This document shows, in pieces, positions 20,184-28,347 of a stretch of 39,133 nt of DNA. How positions within the stretch are numbered: position 1 is the first letter of the stretch; each line of letters opens with the position of its first letter. A model generated the notes under the pieces. That model ran no database searches. It had not been told where the DNA came from and saw only the letters and a list, made by a program, of their open reading frames with translations. The translations under genes were made by a program, and so were the position numbers. This DNA comes from Nitrospirota bacterium (GTDB lineage Bacteria; Nitrospirota; Thermodesulfovibrionia; Thermodesulfovibrionales; JdFR-85), in the NCBI GenBank assembly GCA_013152485.1, contig JAADGG010000093.1:1-39133 (forward strand). The letters are read 5' to 3'.

Positions 20184-20897
20184 TTAAAGTAGGATGATTT
20201 CCCAGCCCTTTTCCCGTGCGTAGGCCATCAGCCGCTTGTCCCCGATGACCGCCGAGGGGTTGCCTACGCATTCGAGCATATGTACGTCGGATATATGGTC
20301 TGAATATGCATGGCTCCTCGACAGATCCACCGAATGCTCGGCTGCGAACGCCTCCACAGCGGCAGCCTTTCCCCTGCCTACGAGGGGGGCCCTGTTGAGG
20401 ATCCTTCCTGTGTAAACCCCGCCGGATGTCTCTACCTCTGTGGCGATCACACGGTCTATGCCTATCCGTCTGCCGATGGGTCTTATCAGGGGTGCGTGCG
20501 AGCCTGAGACGAGGACCACGATATGCCCCAGTGCCTGGTGCATCTGCAGCCGTTCCATGACCTTGAGGTTGAAGATGGAGTCGCCGTCGAGTTCCGTAAA
20601 CCACCGGTCGGCCAGCCGGCAGTACTCGCTCTCGTCCACGCCTCTCAGTGAGGAGTAGTACTTCCGGTAGACCGAATGCCTGTCGTCGTTCTTCAGGGCA
20701 TGGCAGATGTATGCGGCGAACTTGACGAAGGCTGAGGCCATATCGACGCTTTTTCTCAAGGCATTGAACCCCCGGCCCTTGCGGCGGTTCCGGTAGTAAT
20801 ACCAATGGAAACTGCTCATGGAGGTGAGGTTGATCACCGTCTCGTCCACATCGAAGAAGGCTGCCGTCCGGCTGTTCCTGCCGCTCTTCACCTGCAT
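20184..20897 (-). CDS. HAD-IB family hydrolase (phosphatase)
   Basis: This is a 237-residue phosphatase-type protein. HAD motif I is AAFFDVDETVI, motif II is VLVSGSHAPLI, the motif III lysine sits in GRGKAAAVEAF, and motif IV is YSDHISDVHML. The helical insert between motifs I and II, the cap, marks subfamily IB (SerB-like), whose members also include phosphatidylglycerol- and lysophosphatidate-type phosphatases. The exact substrate is unknown. The start overlaps the 3' end of the metallo-hydrolase gene by 10 bp, so the two are cotranscribed. An imperfect hairpin (AAACAG/CTGTTT) follows the stop codon. Confidence 0.88.
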   Translation of the reverse strand: MQVKSGRNSRTAAFFDVDETVINLTSMSSFHWYYYRNRRKGRGFNALRKSVDMASAFVKFAAYICHALKNDDRHSVYRKYYSSLRGVDESEYCRLADRWFTELDGDSIFNLKVMERLQMHQALGHIVVLVSGSHAPLIRPIGRRIGIDRVIATEVETSGGVYTGRILNRAPLVGRGKAAAVEAFAAEHSVDLSRSHAYSDHISDVHMLECVGNPSAVIGDKRLMAYAREKGWEIILL

Positions 20898-21715
20898 TCC
20901 TCGTCAACGGAAACCGCGGACCTTAAGGGAGCGCGCGCATTTCCGGAGTGTTTCTGCCAGGACCAGGTCTCTCCGAACCCGAGTATCTTGACCCGGCTCT
21001 CCAGCCCCTCCTCTCTCAGCAGCCGCTTCAGCTCAGCCAGGGGCCAGCCGGGTCTTTCGAGGATGGTCCTGAACGTACCGTAATGGACGGGTATCATGAA
21101 GCCGGCCCTCAGGTCGTGAAAGGCCTTCAGGGCAAGGGCCGGGGAGAGGTGGTGCCTTCCGAAGAGAAGGGACGGGGTTGCGAGTCCGATCGGCAGCAGT
21201 GCTACGTCGATGCTGTAGCGTTCCCCTATGGACCGGAACGCCTCCGAGTATCCGCTGTCCCCTACGAAGTATACGGCAGTCCCGTTGAACTCGAACAGGT
21301 AACTGTTGGTCCCGGTCTTACGGCCGAGGGGGAACCTGACGGAGGGGTGCCTTGCCGGAAGGGCCGTGATGCTTACACCGCCGACGGAAGTCTTTTCTCC
21401 GGGCCGTATCTCCTCGACCCTCTCTGCTGCGATGCTCTTGAGATAGGGGCCGACCTTTTCCGGGACGAGTATCCTTGGGCGGCCCTTTATCCTCCTGATC
21501 GACGGCAGGGACAGGTGGTCGAGGTGCGAGTGTGATATCGCCAGGAGGGAGATCTCCCCCCCGGCGAGCTCCATGGGCTCGGGCACATCGGGGATTCTCG
21601 GCATGAGGTACCCCATGGAGCCGTCAAAGTTGGGGTCCGTAAGTATAGAGATTCCTCCCATCCGTATCAGCAGGGTCGAGTGTCCTATGAAGGTTATGGA
21701 TACCGTGGTGTCCAT
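20888..21715 (-). CDS. Metallo-beta-lactamase-fold hydrolase (UlaG/NAPE-PLD-like)
   Basis: This is a 275-residue metal-dependent hydrolase. The opening TFIGHSTLLI and ILTDPNF are the L-ascorbate lactonase/NAPE-PLD subgroup pattern; the metal motif SHSHLDHLS (HxHxDH) follows, then ARHPS, the VGDSGY aspartate and MIPVHYGTF. It has the two-metal site but no signal peptide, so it acts in the cytoplasm. A phospholipase-D-like or lactonase role is possible but not determined. It is followed by the HAD gene with a 10-bp overlap and preceded by the epimerase gene (19-bp gap), making a three-gene operon. Confidence 0.88.
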   Translation of the reverse strand: MDTTVSITFIGHSTLLIRMGGISILTDPNFDGSMGYLMPRIPDVPEPMELAGGEISLLAISHSHLDHLSLPSIRRIKGRPRILVPEKVGPYLKSIAAERVEEIRPGEKTSVGGVSITALPARHPSVRFPLGRKTGTNSYLFEFNGTAVYFVGDSGYSEAFRSIGERYSIDVALLPIGLATPSLLFGRHHLSPALALKAFHDLRAGFMIPVHYGTFRTILERPGWPLAELKRLLREEGLESRVKILGFGETWSWQKHSGNARAPLRSAVSVDEECR

Positions 21716-21734
21716 GAGCTCTTTCCCGCAGGCG

Positions 21735-22715
21735 TCACCGGCCGTTCTTCTCGAGGTATTCGCTCACGGCCGACGGGATCCCGTCTTCCAGCCTTATACG
21801 GGCGGTGAAGCCGAGTTCACGGCGGGCGAGGCCGGTGTCGTAGACGTGGTTCAGCGAGAGGTAGTCCACCATGTATCCGGTCAGGTGCGGTGGTCTTCCC
21901 GTCATCCTGGAGACGACCTCCATGAGGCCGGCCGCCGCCTTCGCCGTTGCCCTCGGTATCCTGCCGGGCATGGGCACCCCGAGTGTCCTTGCCATCAGTT
22001 CCACTGTCTCGTACATGGTGGGGACCTCGTCCGATCCTATGTTGTAAACCGTCCCTGTCCTTCCCCGGTCGGCTGCAGCGAGGATTCCGTCCACACAGTC
22101 GAGGACGTGCGTGATGTGCTTCTTGTTCGTGCCGTCACCGATGATCTTTATCTTCTTCCGCAGGAGTCCGTCGACGAGGGCCGGAACGAGGCGTCCCTCC
22201 GGGCCATAGGCCGACGTGAGACGGACCACCTTGAGGTTCAGTCCCTTCTCTTCTGCGTACGACAGTGCCAGTCTCTCGGCTTCGACCTTGGACCTTTCGT
22301 ATCCAGAGATTGCCGTTCCGGGAGGATCCGTCTCTGTCCTCGGCCTGTCGTCCTTGCAGGGGCCGTGGATCAATGCGGTGCTCACGTGGACGACGTTGGG
22401 GCACCCTGCCCTCAAGGAGGCGTCCAGGATGTTCCGTGTGCCGAGCACGTTGGCCCTGTGGTATTGATCCCGGCTGATACCCCAGAACCCCGTCAGTCCG
22501 CCGCAGTGGTAGACGGCTTCGACCCCCTCCAGTGCGTCCTGAAACGTCTCGATGCCGGTCAGGTCTCCCTCGACTGTCCGTGCGCCCTCTCTGCGCAGTG
22601 TCTCTCCCCTGCTGCGGTCGCGGACGAGGGCGAACACGTCGTGGCCGTCGTGCAACAGCCGCCTTACGAGATACCTTCCAATAAAGCCGGTCCCTCCTGT
22701 TACAAAGACTTTCAT
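21735..22715 (-). CDS. NAD-dependent epimerase/dehydratase (HpnA-like short-chain dehydrogenase)
   Basis: This is a 326-residue extended short-chain dehydrogenase. The start is ATG 22715 with AAAGGAGA 6 nt upstream; the frame is open further upstream but without homology. The Rossmann motif is VTGGTGFIGRYL, the catalytic tyrosine-lysine pair is YERSK, and the STALIHG serine segment is present. It closely resembles the dihydroflavonol-reductase-like group that includes hopanoid-associated sugar epimerase (HpnA) and 3-beta-hydroxysteroid dehydrogenases. No squalene-hopene cyclase or other hopanoid gene is in view, so HpnA is only one option. It is first gene of the epimerase-hydrolase-HAD operon. 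Confidence 0.88.
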   Translation of the reverse strand: MKVFVTGGTGFIGRYLVRRLLHDGHDVFALVRDRSRGETLRREGARTVEGDLTGIETFQDALEGVEAVYHCGGLTGFWGISRDQYHRANVLGTRNILDASLRAGCPNVVHVSTALIHGPCKDDRPRTETDPPGTAISGYERSKVEAERLALSYAEEKGLNLKVVRLTSAYGPEGRLVPALVDGLLRKKIKIIGDGTNKKHITHVLDCVDGILAAADRGRTGTVYNIGSDEVPTMYETVELMARTLGVPMPGRIPRATAKAAAGLMEVVSRMTGRPPHLTGYMVDYLSLNHVYDTGLARRELGFTARIRLEDGIPSAVSEYLEKNGR

Positions 22716-22843
22716 CCGGTTTCTCCTTTGCCGACTATGGATTTGAAGGAAGTCAAGACTTCCGCTGTATCGAGTCATGCCGCGGTCTATTTTCTGTACC
22801 GCCCGTCCCCTCCCCGCCGATGGAATCCAGAGCTTGTTTCCCG

Positions 22844-24682
22844 TCACCGTCCCATTGCATGGTGCTTCCTACCCATGTATGGACCCCGGTCACCGTATCC
22901 GAGCACCTTCCAGTTGGACACCTCCCTGAAGAGCGGCAATCCGTAATCGTCGCGGCCGCTGAAGACGAGGAAGCGGTTGTTGCTGAAAATCCCCCTCATG
23001 CCGTGGCAGTCGGTGCAGCCGAGGGATTCCCTTGCCCCTCTTACCCCATGGGAAAGGGTCAGATAGGATGCCGATGGATAGTTCGGTCCCAAGGCGGCCT
23101 GCATGTTTTCACCGGTCGGGACCTTGACGACCACGTATCCGTTGCCTGGATAGCCGCCGTCGAATATGCCCAGCAGCGGTGTGTCGGTTTCGGCCCCGAG
23201 TATTCTGCCGACGGTGTTCAGGCTGTATATCGTCTTCGCCATCGCACTGTTTATGGCGAGTGCGAGACTGGAAGTCTCCTTCAGAACGGTGAGGTCCACG
23301 TTGAAGAGGAGCGGCGAGGCATACATCTCGAGCTGCTGCTCTGCCGACAGGCTCGAGTCTGTCGTCCTGTTGCCGACGGTTCCGATCCCCGTGCCTGCCG
23401 TGGCTTCCGGGGCGTCGCCCGGTATCATGGCTCCCGTTCCGACCATCGCCCGCTGGATCGTCGCGTCGTCGAGCAGGTCGACCATGCGGAGGCCCGAGAC
23501 ATCGATGGCAAGCCCGGATGAGAGGGGCTTGAAGGGCCATATCTTGCTCCCGGGGTCGCTCCTGCTGCCGAAGGGCTGGGCGAGGTAGCTCGCCCTTCCG
23601 TTGAACCAGAGGTACTTGGGCCTTATCCTGTATTCTTCCCATGTCTCCTTCTCGCTCTTCCCCTCGGAGATGTAGGGCCTGGTGTCCAGGGCGCTGTACG
23701 TGTCCTGCCTCGAAAACCTGAGGTTCGTGCCGTCATCCTCCCACGTGGAGTATGTCACCCCTGAAGTCCACGGGATGTGGCACGTCTGGCATGCGATCAC
23801 GGCAGTGTGCTCGTTCAACTGCAATGCCTCCTTGTGTCTGTGCGGCATATCTCCATGGCATCCTTCACACTCGAGCTCGTTCTCCGGGGAGCCGACCTCG
23901 TAGTCAGATGCGAATATTTCGGTGATATAGTTTCCCCGCACCATCCTGTGTTGCTTCACGGCATGGCACTTCGTGCACGCATTTCCCTTCTGAAACTCTT
24001 CAGAGGCGATGTGGACATCGCTCCACGGTTCAAAAGGCGTTCCCCTCTCATCGGGTGAGGCCGGCTCACGGTGGCACCTCAGACAGTTCTCGGTCGTGGT
24101 TGGGCCGATACTCTCCACGGACGCCCACGTCCTGTCCTGCTTCCAGTATGATACCGTCCTGCCGTCTCCGGTCTCCTCTTCGACGAGGTGATCCCTTCCA
24201 TTATAAACCTTTGCGTGGCATATGAGACAGTCTATGCCGTTACGCACGATCGCCATGTTCGCCGTCGGGAGGCCGGTCGCGATGTCGATCTCGTTCATCG
24301 AACCCGGCAGGTATTTCCCCACGTGGCACCTGCCGCATCCACGTTCCGACGGGAACGTGTAATTGATGACGGTGTTTCCCCCGGTGATGCCGCTGCTGCG
24401 GTCGTAATGGCCGTGGCTGCCGCCGCCCGGGTAATCTATGCGCTTGTTGCCGGACCTGAGGGTGTAGTGAACGCTCTGCATCACCTCGTCGGTTTCAGCC
24501 TCGTGGCACGCCTCGCAAAGCCGGGCCGTAAGGAGCGAGGCATCCCCGTCCGCTTCGCCGTCGAGGGCGTCGACGTTGACGAAGTCGTCATACAGTGAGG
24601 AGTGCTCAAACGCGCCGGCCGTGCCGACGGCAAGCACCGTCAACAATACCGCGCATGCCAGTCTGATGAATGAGTTTTTCAC
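22844..24682 (-). CDS. Octahaem c-type cytochrome (tetrathionate-reductase-like)
   Basis: This is a 612-residue exported cytochrome. The start is GTG 24682 with GGAGG 8 nt upstream. A signal peptide is visible (FIRLACAVLLTVLAVGTAGA). Eight CxxCH haem motifs occur in order: CEACH, CGRCH, CLICH, CLRCH, CTKCH, CEGCH, CQTCH within the first 310 residues, then CTDCH near residue 565. Seven clustered haems plus one distant C-terminal haem fits the octahaem cytochromes related to tetrathionate reductase (Shewanella OTR), although catalytic residues were not checked. The function could be reduction of tetrathionate, nitrite, hydroxylamine or similar in the periplasm. The AfsA-type gene lies 73 bp upstream on the same strand, so cotranscription is likely. 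Confidence 0.85.
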   Translation of the reverse strand: MKNSFIRLACAVLLTVLAVGTAGAFEHSSLYDDFVNVDALDGEADGDASLLTARLCEACHEAETDEVMQSVHYTLRSGNKRIDYPGGGSHGHYDRSSGITGGNTVINYTFPSERGCGRCHVGKYLPGSMNEIDIATGLPTANMAIVRNGIDCLICHAKVYNGRDHLVEEETGDGRTVSYWKQDRTWASVESIGPTTTENCLRCHREPASPDERGTPFEPWSDVHIASEEFQKGNACTKCHAVKQHRMVRGNYITEIFASDYEVGSPENELECEGCHGDMPHRHKEALQLNEHTAVIACQTCHIPWTSGVTYSTWEDDGTNLRFSRQDTYSALDTRPYISEGKSEKETWEEYRIRPKYLWFNGRASYLAQPFGSRSDPGSKIWPFKPLSSGLAIDVSGLRMVDLLDDATIQRAMVGTGAMIPGDAPEATAGTGIGTVGNRTTDSSLSAEQQLEMYASPLLFNVDLTVLKETSSLALAINSAMAKTIYSLNTVGRILGAETDTPLLGIFDGGYPGNGYVVVKVPTGENMQAALGPNYPSASYLTLSHGVRGARESLGCTDCHGMRGIFSNNRFLVFSGRDDYGLPLFREVSNWKVLGYGDRGPYMGRKHHAMGR

Positions 24683-24755
24683 GTGATCTTCCTCCAGTGA
24701 GCGTGTTTTTTTCTCGGCGCCGTGGGGCCGGATACATCCTGCCGGACCGTGAGTA

Positions 24756-25298
24756 CTATGCAGGGACCATCATGGTTGGACGCATCCTCGATATGGCCTT
24801 CCTCGGGATGCATCTCCAGCGGCTCTCCATCTCGGCCTTCACGATGCCGTCCTGTATTGCTGCAACATTGCAGTGGAAGACCTTGCGTCCGGCCTTGCCG
24901 ACATCCGCCGCAGGGGTATTCATGGTCATGCACAGGGTGACCTTCGAGTGGAGCTCTATGAAGCTGATGAAGCTTACATTGATGAATGCCAGCAGGAAGA
25001 CATGCCGGAGGTCTATGTCGTAGTACAGGTGACTTACGGCGGTCCCCATCTGCCGTGCCCCCTCCACGAGCAGGAGCCCCGGAAGATGGTCCAGGTAGTG
25101 TTCAAAGAAGAACGGCAGGGTGTGGTCGAAGACCATGTTGCACTCGAAGACGTTGTTTCCAGGGCTGTTCAACCTGTGGATCCTTCCTATGACGACGTTT
25201 TCATCCCTTGCCTTGTGCACGTATTTCCTGTCGATCTTCGGTTCGCCGGCGGCCGTACCTGTCAATGGATACTTTCCTGTAATTTGCTGCATCTTCAT
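24756..25298 (-). CDS. AfsA-type hotdog-fold protein (A-factor biosynthesis hotdog domain)
   Basis: This is a 180-residue protein. The start is ATG 25298 with GGAGAGGA about 5 nt upstream; the longer frame to 25382 has no such signal. The stretch KARDENVVIGRIHR, then FFFEHYLDHLPGLLLVEGARQMGTAVSHLYYDI matches the AfsA hotdog pattern (...H.yyD.....LLxExxRQaxxxxxHxxY). AfsA of Streptomyces condenses a beta-ketoacyl chain with dihydroxyacetone phosphate to make gamma-butyrolactone signals and has two such domains, whereas this has one. A signal-synthase role is therefore only a hypothesis, and a lipid-acyl binding or thioesterase-like role is equally possible. It is upstream of the octahaem cytochrome. 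Confidence 0.75.
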   Translation of the reverse strand: MKMQQITGKYPLTGTAAGEPKIDRKYVHKARDENVVIGRIHRLNSPGNNVFECNMVFDHTLPFFFEHYLDHLPGLLLVEGARQMGTAVSHLYYDIDLRHVFLLAFINVSFISFIELHSKVTLCMTMNTPAADVGKAGRKVFHCNVAAIQDGIVKAEMESRWRCIPRKAISRMRPTMMVPA

Positions 25299-25423
25299 GT
25301 CGTTCCTCTCCCTGAAGCGATTATTTTTTGTGTCGGAAAGGGTCTTTCCGTATATAGATAATCGCATGGGAAACGCGGACAAGTCTTGAACAATTACGAC
25401 AGAAACATGGAGATTTGCGACAC

Positions 25424-26278
25424 TCAGGGCTGTACTGCGGAGATCCTGGACAGGTCTCGGACCGTGATCTCGGCCCTGCCCCTGTAAAGCCTTATCCTTC
25501 CCCGGACATCGATCACCCTGCCCTGGAAGAGATCTTCGATGTCGAGGGTGGAAGAGCCCCTGGGTTTCATCACCATTACGGTAAAGTTTTCAGGCACCCT
25601 GTAATCGTTTTCACTGTTGAGGAAGACCCTGTCGCCTGCGTCATATGCCTTTCTGACAAACATCCGGACGGTCTTCGTCTGACCGACGAAGTTTCTTGCG
25701 TCACCCGGACAGATGACGCCGTTACGTCCGCAGGTCTCTGCCAGTGCGGCCGCTTCTCTCATCGCCTCCTCCCAACGCCGCCGCCTCTCACTGTTCCACA
25801 GGCCCACGCCCTTCCGCCGCGCGGTCTCCTGATACCTCCTGAACTCCTCCATGTACTGGAACGGGTATCTCGTGTACGCGAAGGCATAACCCTGAAGGAT
25901 GAGCTCTTTGTTTACGAAGGTGCCGTCGATCCAGGCATAGCGCAGGAGACGGTTGTATTTGCCCCGGTCGATCGTCCTGTCCCTGTCCCTCTTGAGACAG
26001 ACCTCTTTCCCCTCTATCAGCTCTCTCAGTCTTTTTGCGGCCTCCTTGCCGAACCACTCGACATCGGCCCGCGGATCGACCGTTTCAGGGGTATCGATAC
26101 CGATGAGCCTCACCCTTTCGCCGTTTCCTATGACGAACGTGTCTCCGTCGATGACCCTGCTGACGCGGAAGTACTCACAGCCTGCGGCGTAGGCGTGCGC
26201 AGCGGCCGTCCAGGAGAATGCCGTCAGGCAGAGTACGAACCAGCATGTGAGCAGATATCCGCGGGCTCTCCCGCTCAT
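25424..26278 (-). CDS. Secreted thermonuclease (SNase) family protein with C-terminal OB-like extension
   Basis: This is a 284-residue exported nuclease homologue. A signal peptide (LLTCWFVLCLTAFSWTAAAHAYA) is followed by the SNase core: VIDGDTFVI, VRLIGIDTPET (calcium and catalytic residues Asp, Arg, Asp, Glu) and DRTIDRGKYNRLLRYAW (catalytic arginine). Residues about 190-284 (RNFVGQTKTVRMFV, then DIEDLFQGRVIDVRGRIRLYRGRAEITV) look like an OB-fold nucleic-acid binding extension. The ATG overlaps the pgi stop (ATGA), so it is translated from the pgi transcript. Roles in extracellular or periplasmic DNA degradation are likely. Confidence 0.9.
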   Translation of the reverse strand: MSGRARGYLLTCWFVLCLTAFSWTAAAHAYAAGCEYFRVSRVIDGDTFVIGNGERVRLIGIDTPETVDPRADVEWFGKEAAKRLRELIEGKEVCLKRDRDRTIDRGKYNRLLRYAWIDGTFVNKELILQGYAFAYTRYPFQYMEEFRRYQETARRKGVGLWNSERRRRWEEAMREAAALAETCGRNGVICPGDARNFVGQTKTVRMFVRKAYDAGDRVFLNSENDYRVPENFTVMVMKPRGSSTLDIEDLFQGRVIDVRGRIRLYRGRAEITVRDLSRISAVQP

Positions 26279-27615
26279 ACCTTCCAGCAGACCTTCTTCT
26301 CCCTCGCGGCCTCGACCTCCTTGCGCCGGTCCTCAAAGCCCTTTCTGCCCATCATGCCGTATGTGTATCTCTTTCCTTCCTCTACCCCGGGCTGGTTGAA
26401 CGGGTTGACGCCGAGGAGGAATCCGGTGAGTGCCGTGACTATCTCGAAGAAGATGAAGAGCTGTCCGAGGTGATATGCGTCGATTGCAGGCATGGTGATC
26501 GCGAGGTTCGGCCGCCCCGCCTTTGCGAGTGCAAGCTCCGACGACTCTTCCTCGGCCTTTATCAGTTCGGAGAGGGAATGGCCGCAGAGGTAGTTGAGCC
26601 CCTCCATGTCCTCGAATATATGGGGGGTCTTTATATCCACGCCGTAGTCTTCTATCCTTACGAAGATGACCACCTTGTCTTCCGGGCCTTCCACCCAGAG
26701 CTGCAACTGGGAGTGCTGATCAGTGGTTCCGACGGAAGGATAGGGAGTGAGTCCCATGCCGAGCTTGCCGAGGCTTTCCGCCCACAGCTGACAGAACCAC
26801 TCGGAGAAGGGCCTGAGCCCGTCGGCATACGGGATGATTACGTCTATGCTCCTTCCGGCCTCGGTCTTCATCAGGTAGAGGATGAACGAAAGCAGCAGGG
26901 CCGGGTTTTTCCACAGGTCGTCCTCGAGGCACTTCTGCCGCATGTCCCTCGCACCCTTCAAGAGCTCCCTCGAATCCACGCCGATGACCTCTGCGAGCAA
27001 GAGCCCGACCGCACTCAACACCGAATACCTGCCGCCGACACCCGGAGGAATGGGGAGCGAGGATAGACCGAAGCGCTTCGCTATCTCCCGCAGGTTCCCC
27101 TTCTCGGGGTCGGTGGTGGCCACAATCCGGGAGGTCATCTTCTTGCCGAGCACCTTCTCCATCTCTTCCCAGAGTATCATGAAGGAGGCTACGGTTTCGG
27201 CCGTGCTGCCCGACTTCGTGATGACGTTCACCGTAGTCTTCTTGAGGTCGGTGACGGAGAGTATGCCCGAGAGTGTCCTCGGGTCGACATTGTCGTAGAT
27301 AAAGACCCTGGGGGTCTTCCTTAGGTTGTGAAAGGGGCTCAGGGCCTCGAGGATGGCCTTGGGGCCGAGTGCTGATCCCCCTATGCCGAGTATGAGAAAC
27401 GACTCTGAATCGTCCTTTATCCTGAGGGCTGTCTCCTTGATCTCCTCGGTCTCTCCGTCCGGGAGATCGAGGAAGGCGAGCTCAGGCCACTTTCTCTGCA
27501 GCATCTGTCCGAGGGCTTCCTGTCCCTTTCCCCTCAGGGCCTCGATCTCCCTTTCGGACAGGCCCTTCTCTCCTATAACCTCTTCCATTACATTTGCAAA
27601 ATTGAGTGAGATCAT
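26275..27615 (-). CDS. pgi: Glucose-6-phosphate isomerase
   Basis: This enzyme interconverts glucose-6-phosphate and fructose-6-phosphate. The start is ATG 27615 with GGAGG 5-6 nt before; TTG 27627 is not needed. Sugar-binding and catalytic segments are GIGGSALGPKAI, TKSGSTAETVASF, the PYADGLRPFSEWFCQLWAESLGK region (split here for length) and the C-terminal GRKGFEDRRKEV. At 446 residues it belongs to the short bacterial form rather than the 550-residue E. coli form. The downstream nuclease gene overlaps by 4 bp. An extended -10 promoter lies about 58 bp upstream of the ATG. Confidence 0.96.
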   Translation of the reverse strand: MISLNFANVMEEVIGEKGLSEREIEALRGKGQEALGQMLQRKWPELAFLDLPDGETEEIKETALRIKDDSESFLILGIGGSALGPKAILEALSPFHNLRKTPRVFIYDNVDPRTLSGILSVTDLKKTTVNVITKSGSTAETVASFMILWEEMEKVLGKKMTSRIVATTDPEKGNLREIAKRFGLSSLPIPPGVGGRYSVLSAVGLLLAEVIGVDSRELLKGARDMRQKCLEDDLWKNPALLLSFILYLMKTEAGRSIDVIIPYADGLRPFSEWFCQLWAESLGKLGMGLTPYPSVGTTDQHSQLQLWVEGPEDKVVIFVRIEDYGVDIKTPHIFEDMEGLNYLCGHSLSELIKAEEESSELALAKAGRPNLAITMPAIDAYHLGQLFIFFEIVTALTGFLLGVNPFNQPGVEEGKRYTYGMMGRKGFEDRRKEVEAAREKKVCWKV

Positions 27616-27672
27616 GAGTTCCTCCAAAAAGATATTGTCTGCCGACGCCGACCGGGACAGAGCATACTAAGC

Positions 27673-27681
27673 ATTATATCA
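27673..27681 (-). promoter_or_regulatory. Extended -10 promoter for pgi
   Basis: On the minus strand TGATATAAT (27681-27673) is a perfect extended -10 element, with no convincing -35. The expected start near 27666 gives a leader of about 50 nt carrying the pgi ribosome-binding site. The same TGATATAAT word is used in front of the gene at 15151. Confidence 0.55.
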
Positions 27682-27785
27682 TAAACCCCGGAGGCATTGA
27701 CCGCAATGATCCCGGCCTGAAGCCGGCAGCCCTCCTGGCCGGCCGCCGGCACGAGCCGGACGCCGGTACGAGAATGAGTGAAGAG

Positions 27786-27910
27786 CCTGTCATATCGCTC
27801 CCTGTCCATGATTTGGCCTCTTTATCCCTGTATCCGGGCATTAGTCTGTCATGCAGGACTTTACTCTGCGTTATGAAAGGTCTACAGTATTTATTTGCCG
27901 AAGTCATTAG
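27786..27910 (+). repeat. Dispersed intergenic repeat, copy B
   Basis: This is the fullest copy of the family, in the gap between the divergent pgi and mscS genes. It matches copy C (33882-34005, opposite strand) along its whole length with scattered substitutions and at least one 1-nt indel, and copy A (6616-6712) over its right two thirds. Both reading orientations break between copies, so it is not a conserved gene. A shorter, diverged echo (GGTCTACGGTATTTAT, TGCCGAAGCAATA) lies at about 28110-28175. Confidence 0.75.
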
Positions 27911-27943
27911 TGTGCGGTAAAAACACAGGAACCATACAATAAG

Positions 27944-28076
27944 GACAGGGGATGTTAATTTTGAACGGATTTTAATTTTGCAGTGGTGGCTGCCGTGATG
28001 GCAGGCACGCAAAATTGCCTCGGAGACGTACAGGATGTACGTCGAGAATGAGATGAGAAATTAATATCCCCTGTCC
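27944..28076. mobile_element. Miniature inverted-repeat (REP/MITE-like) element, 133 bp
   Basis: The ends GGACAGGGGATGTTAATTT (27944-27962) and its near-perfect inverse (28058-28076, one mismatch) bound the element. Inside are two hairpins: 27986-28008 (stem GTGGCTGCC against GGCAGGCAC, one mismatch) and 28025-28043 (stem GACGTAC/GTACGTC perfect). There is no coding frame of note. GGACAGGGGAT-TTAATTT type ends are reminiscent of elements mobilised by Y1 (IS200/REP-type) transposases, but no such transposase is in the window. Confidence 0.8.
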
Positions 28077-28347
28077 TGCCATGACTTACACTCTTTATCG
28101 GTCAGTATTGTGCCGAAGCAATAAGTTATGGTTGTTGGGAGCAAAAGGTCTACGGTATTTATCCCCTCTCCTGGTATGACTTCGGACTGTATTGCTTAAG
28201 GGACTTTTTTTCATGATCTGATGCGTGCGGCCACTTCTTAAAAAGGGGGGTTAAGTGTTATTATTTATCTCGAATATCGTTGCGGGGGTCCTGTGGAAGC
28301 CCCGCCCTTATAAACCTAAATACGGCATGAATCTCAGGAGGGCCGGT
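28077..28347. other. Remainder of the pgi-mscS gap
   Basis: No gene is visible here. It contains an inverted pair AAGCAATA (about 28125) and TATTGCTT (about 28191), possible debris of the dispersed repeat, and AT-rich sequence before mscS. In-frame ATG and TTG codons upstream of 28348 have no ribosome-binding site. AGGAGG at about 28336-28341 serves the mscS start. Confidence 0.4.

Noticed and set aside
20166-20195. Plus-strand promoter TTGACA-18-TAGGAT inside the HAD gene end
   Set aside because: It has good hexamers but reads antisense into the HAD and metallo-hydrolase genes with no plus-strand gene behind it, so it was not called.
27674-28012. Small protein encoded by the dispersed repeat
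   Set aside because: The reading frame shared by copies A and B is broken in copy C by a one-base indel, so coding is unlikely.
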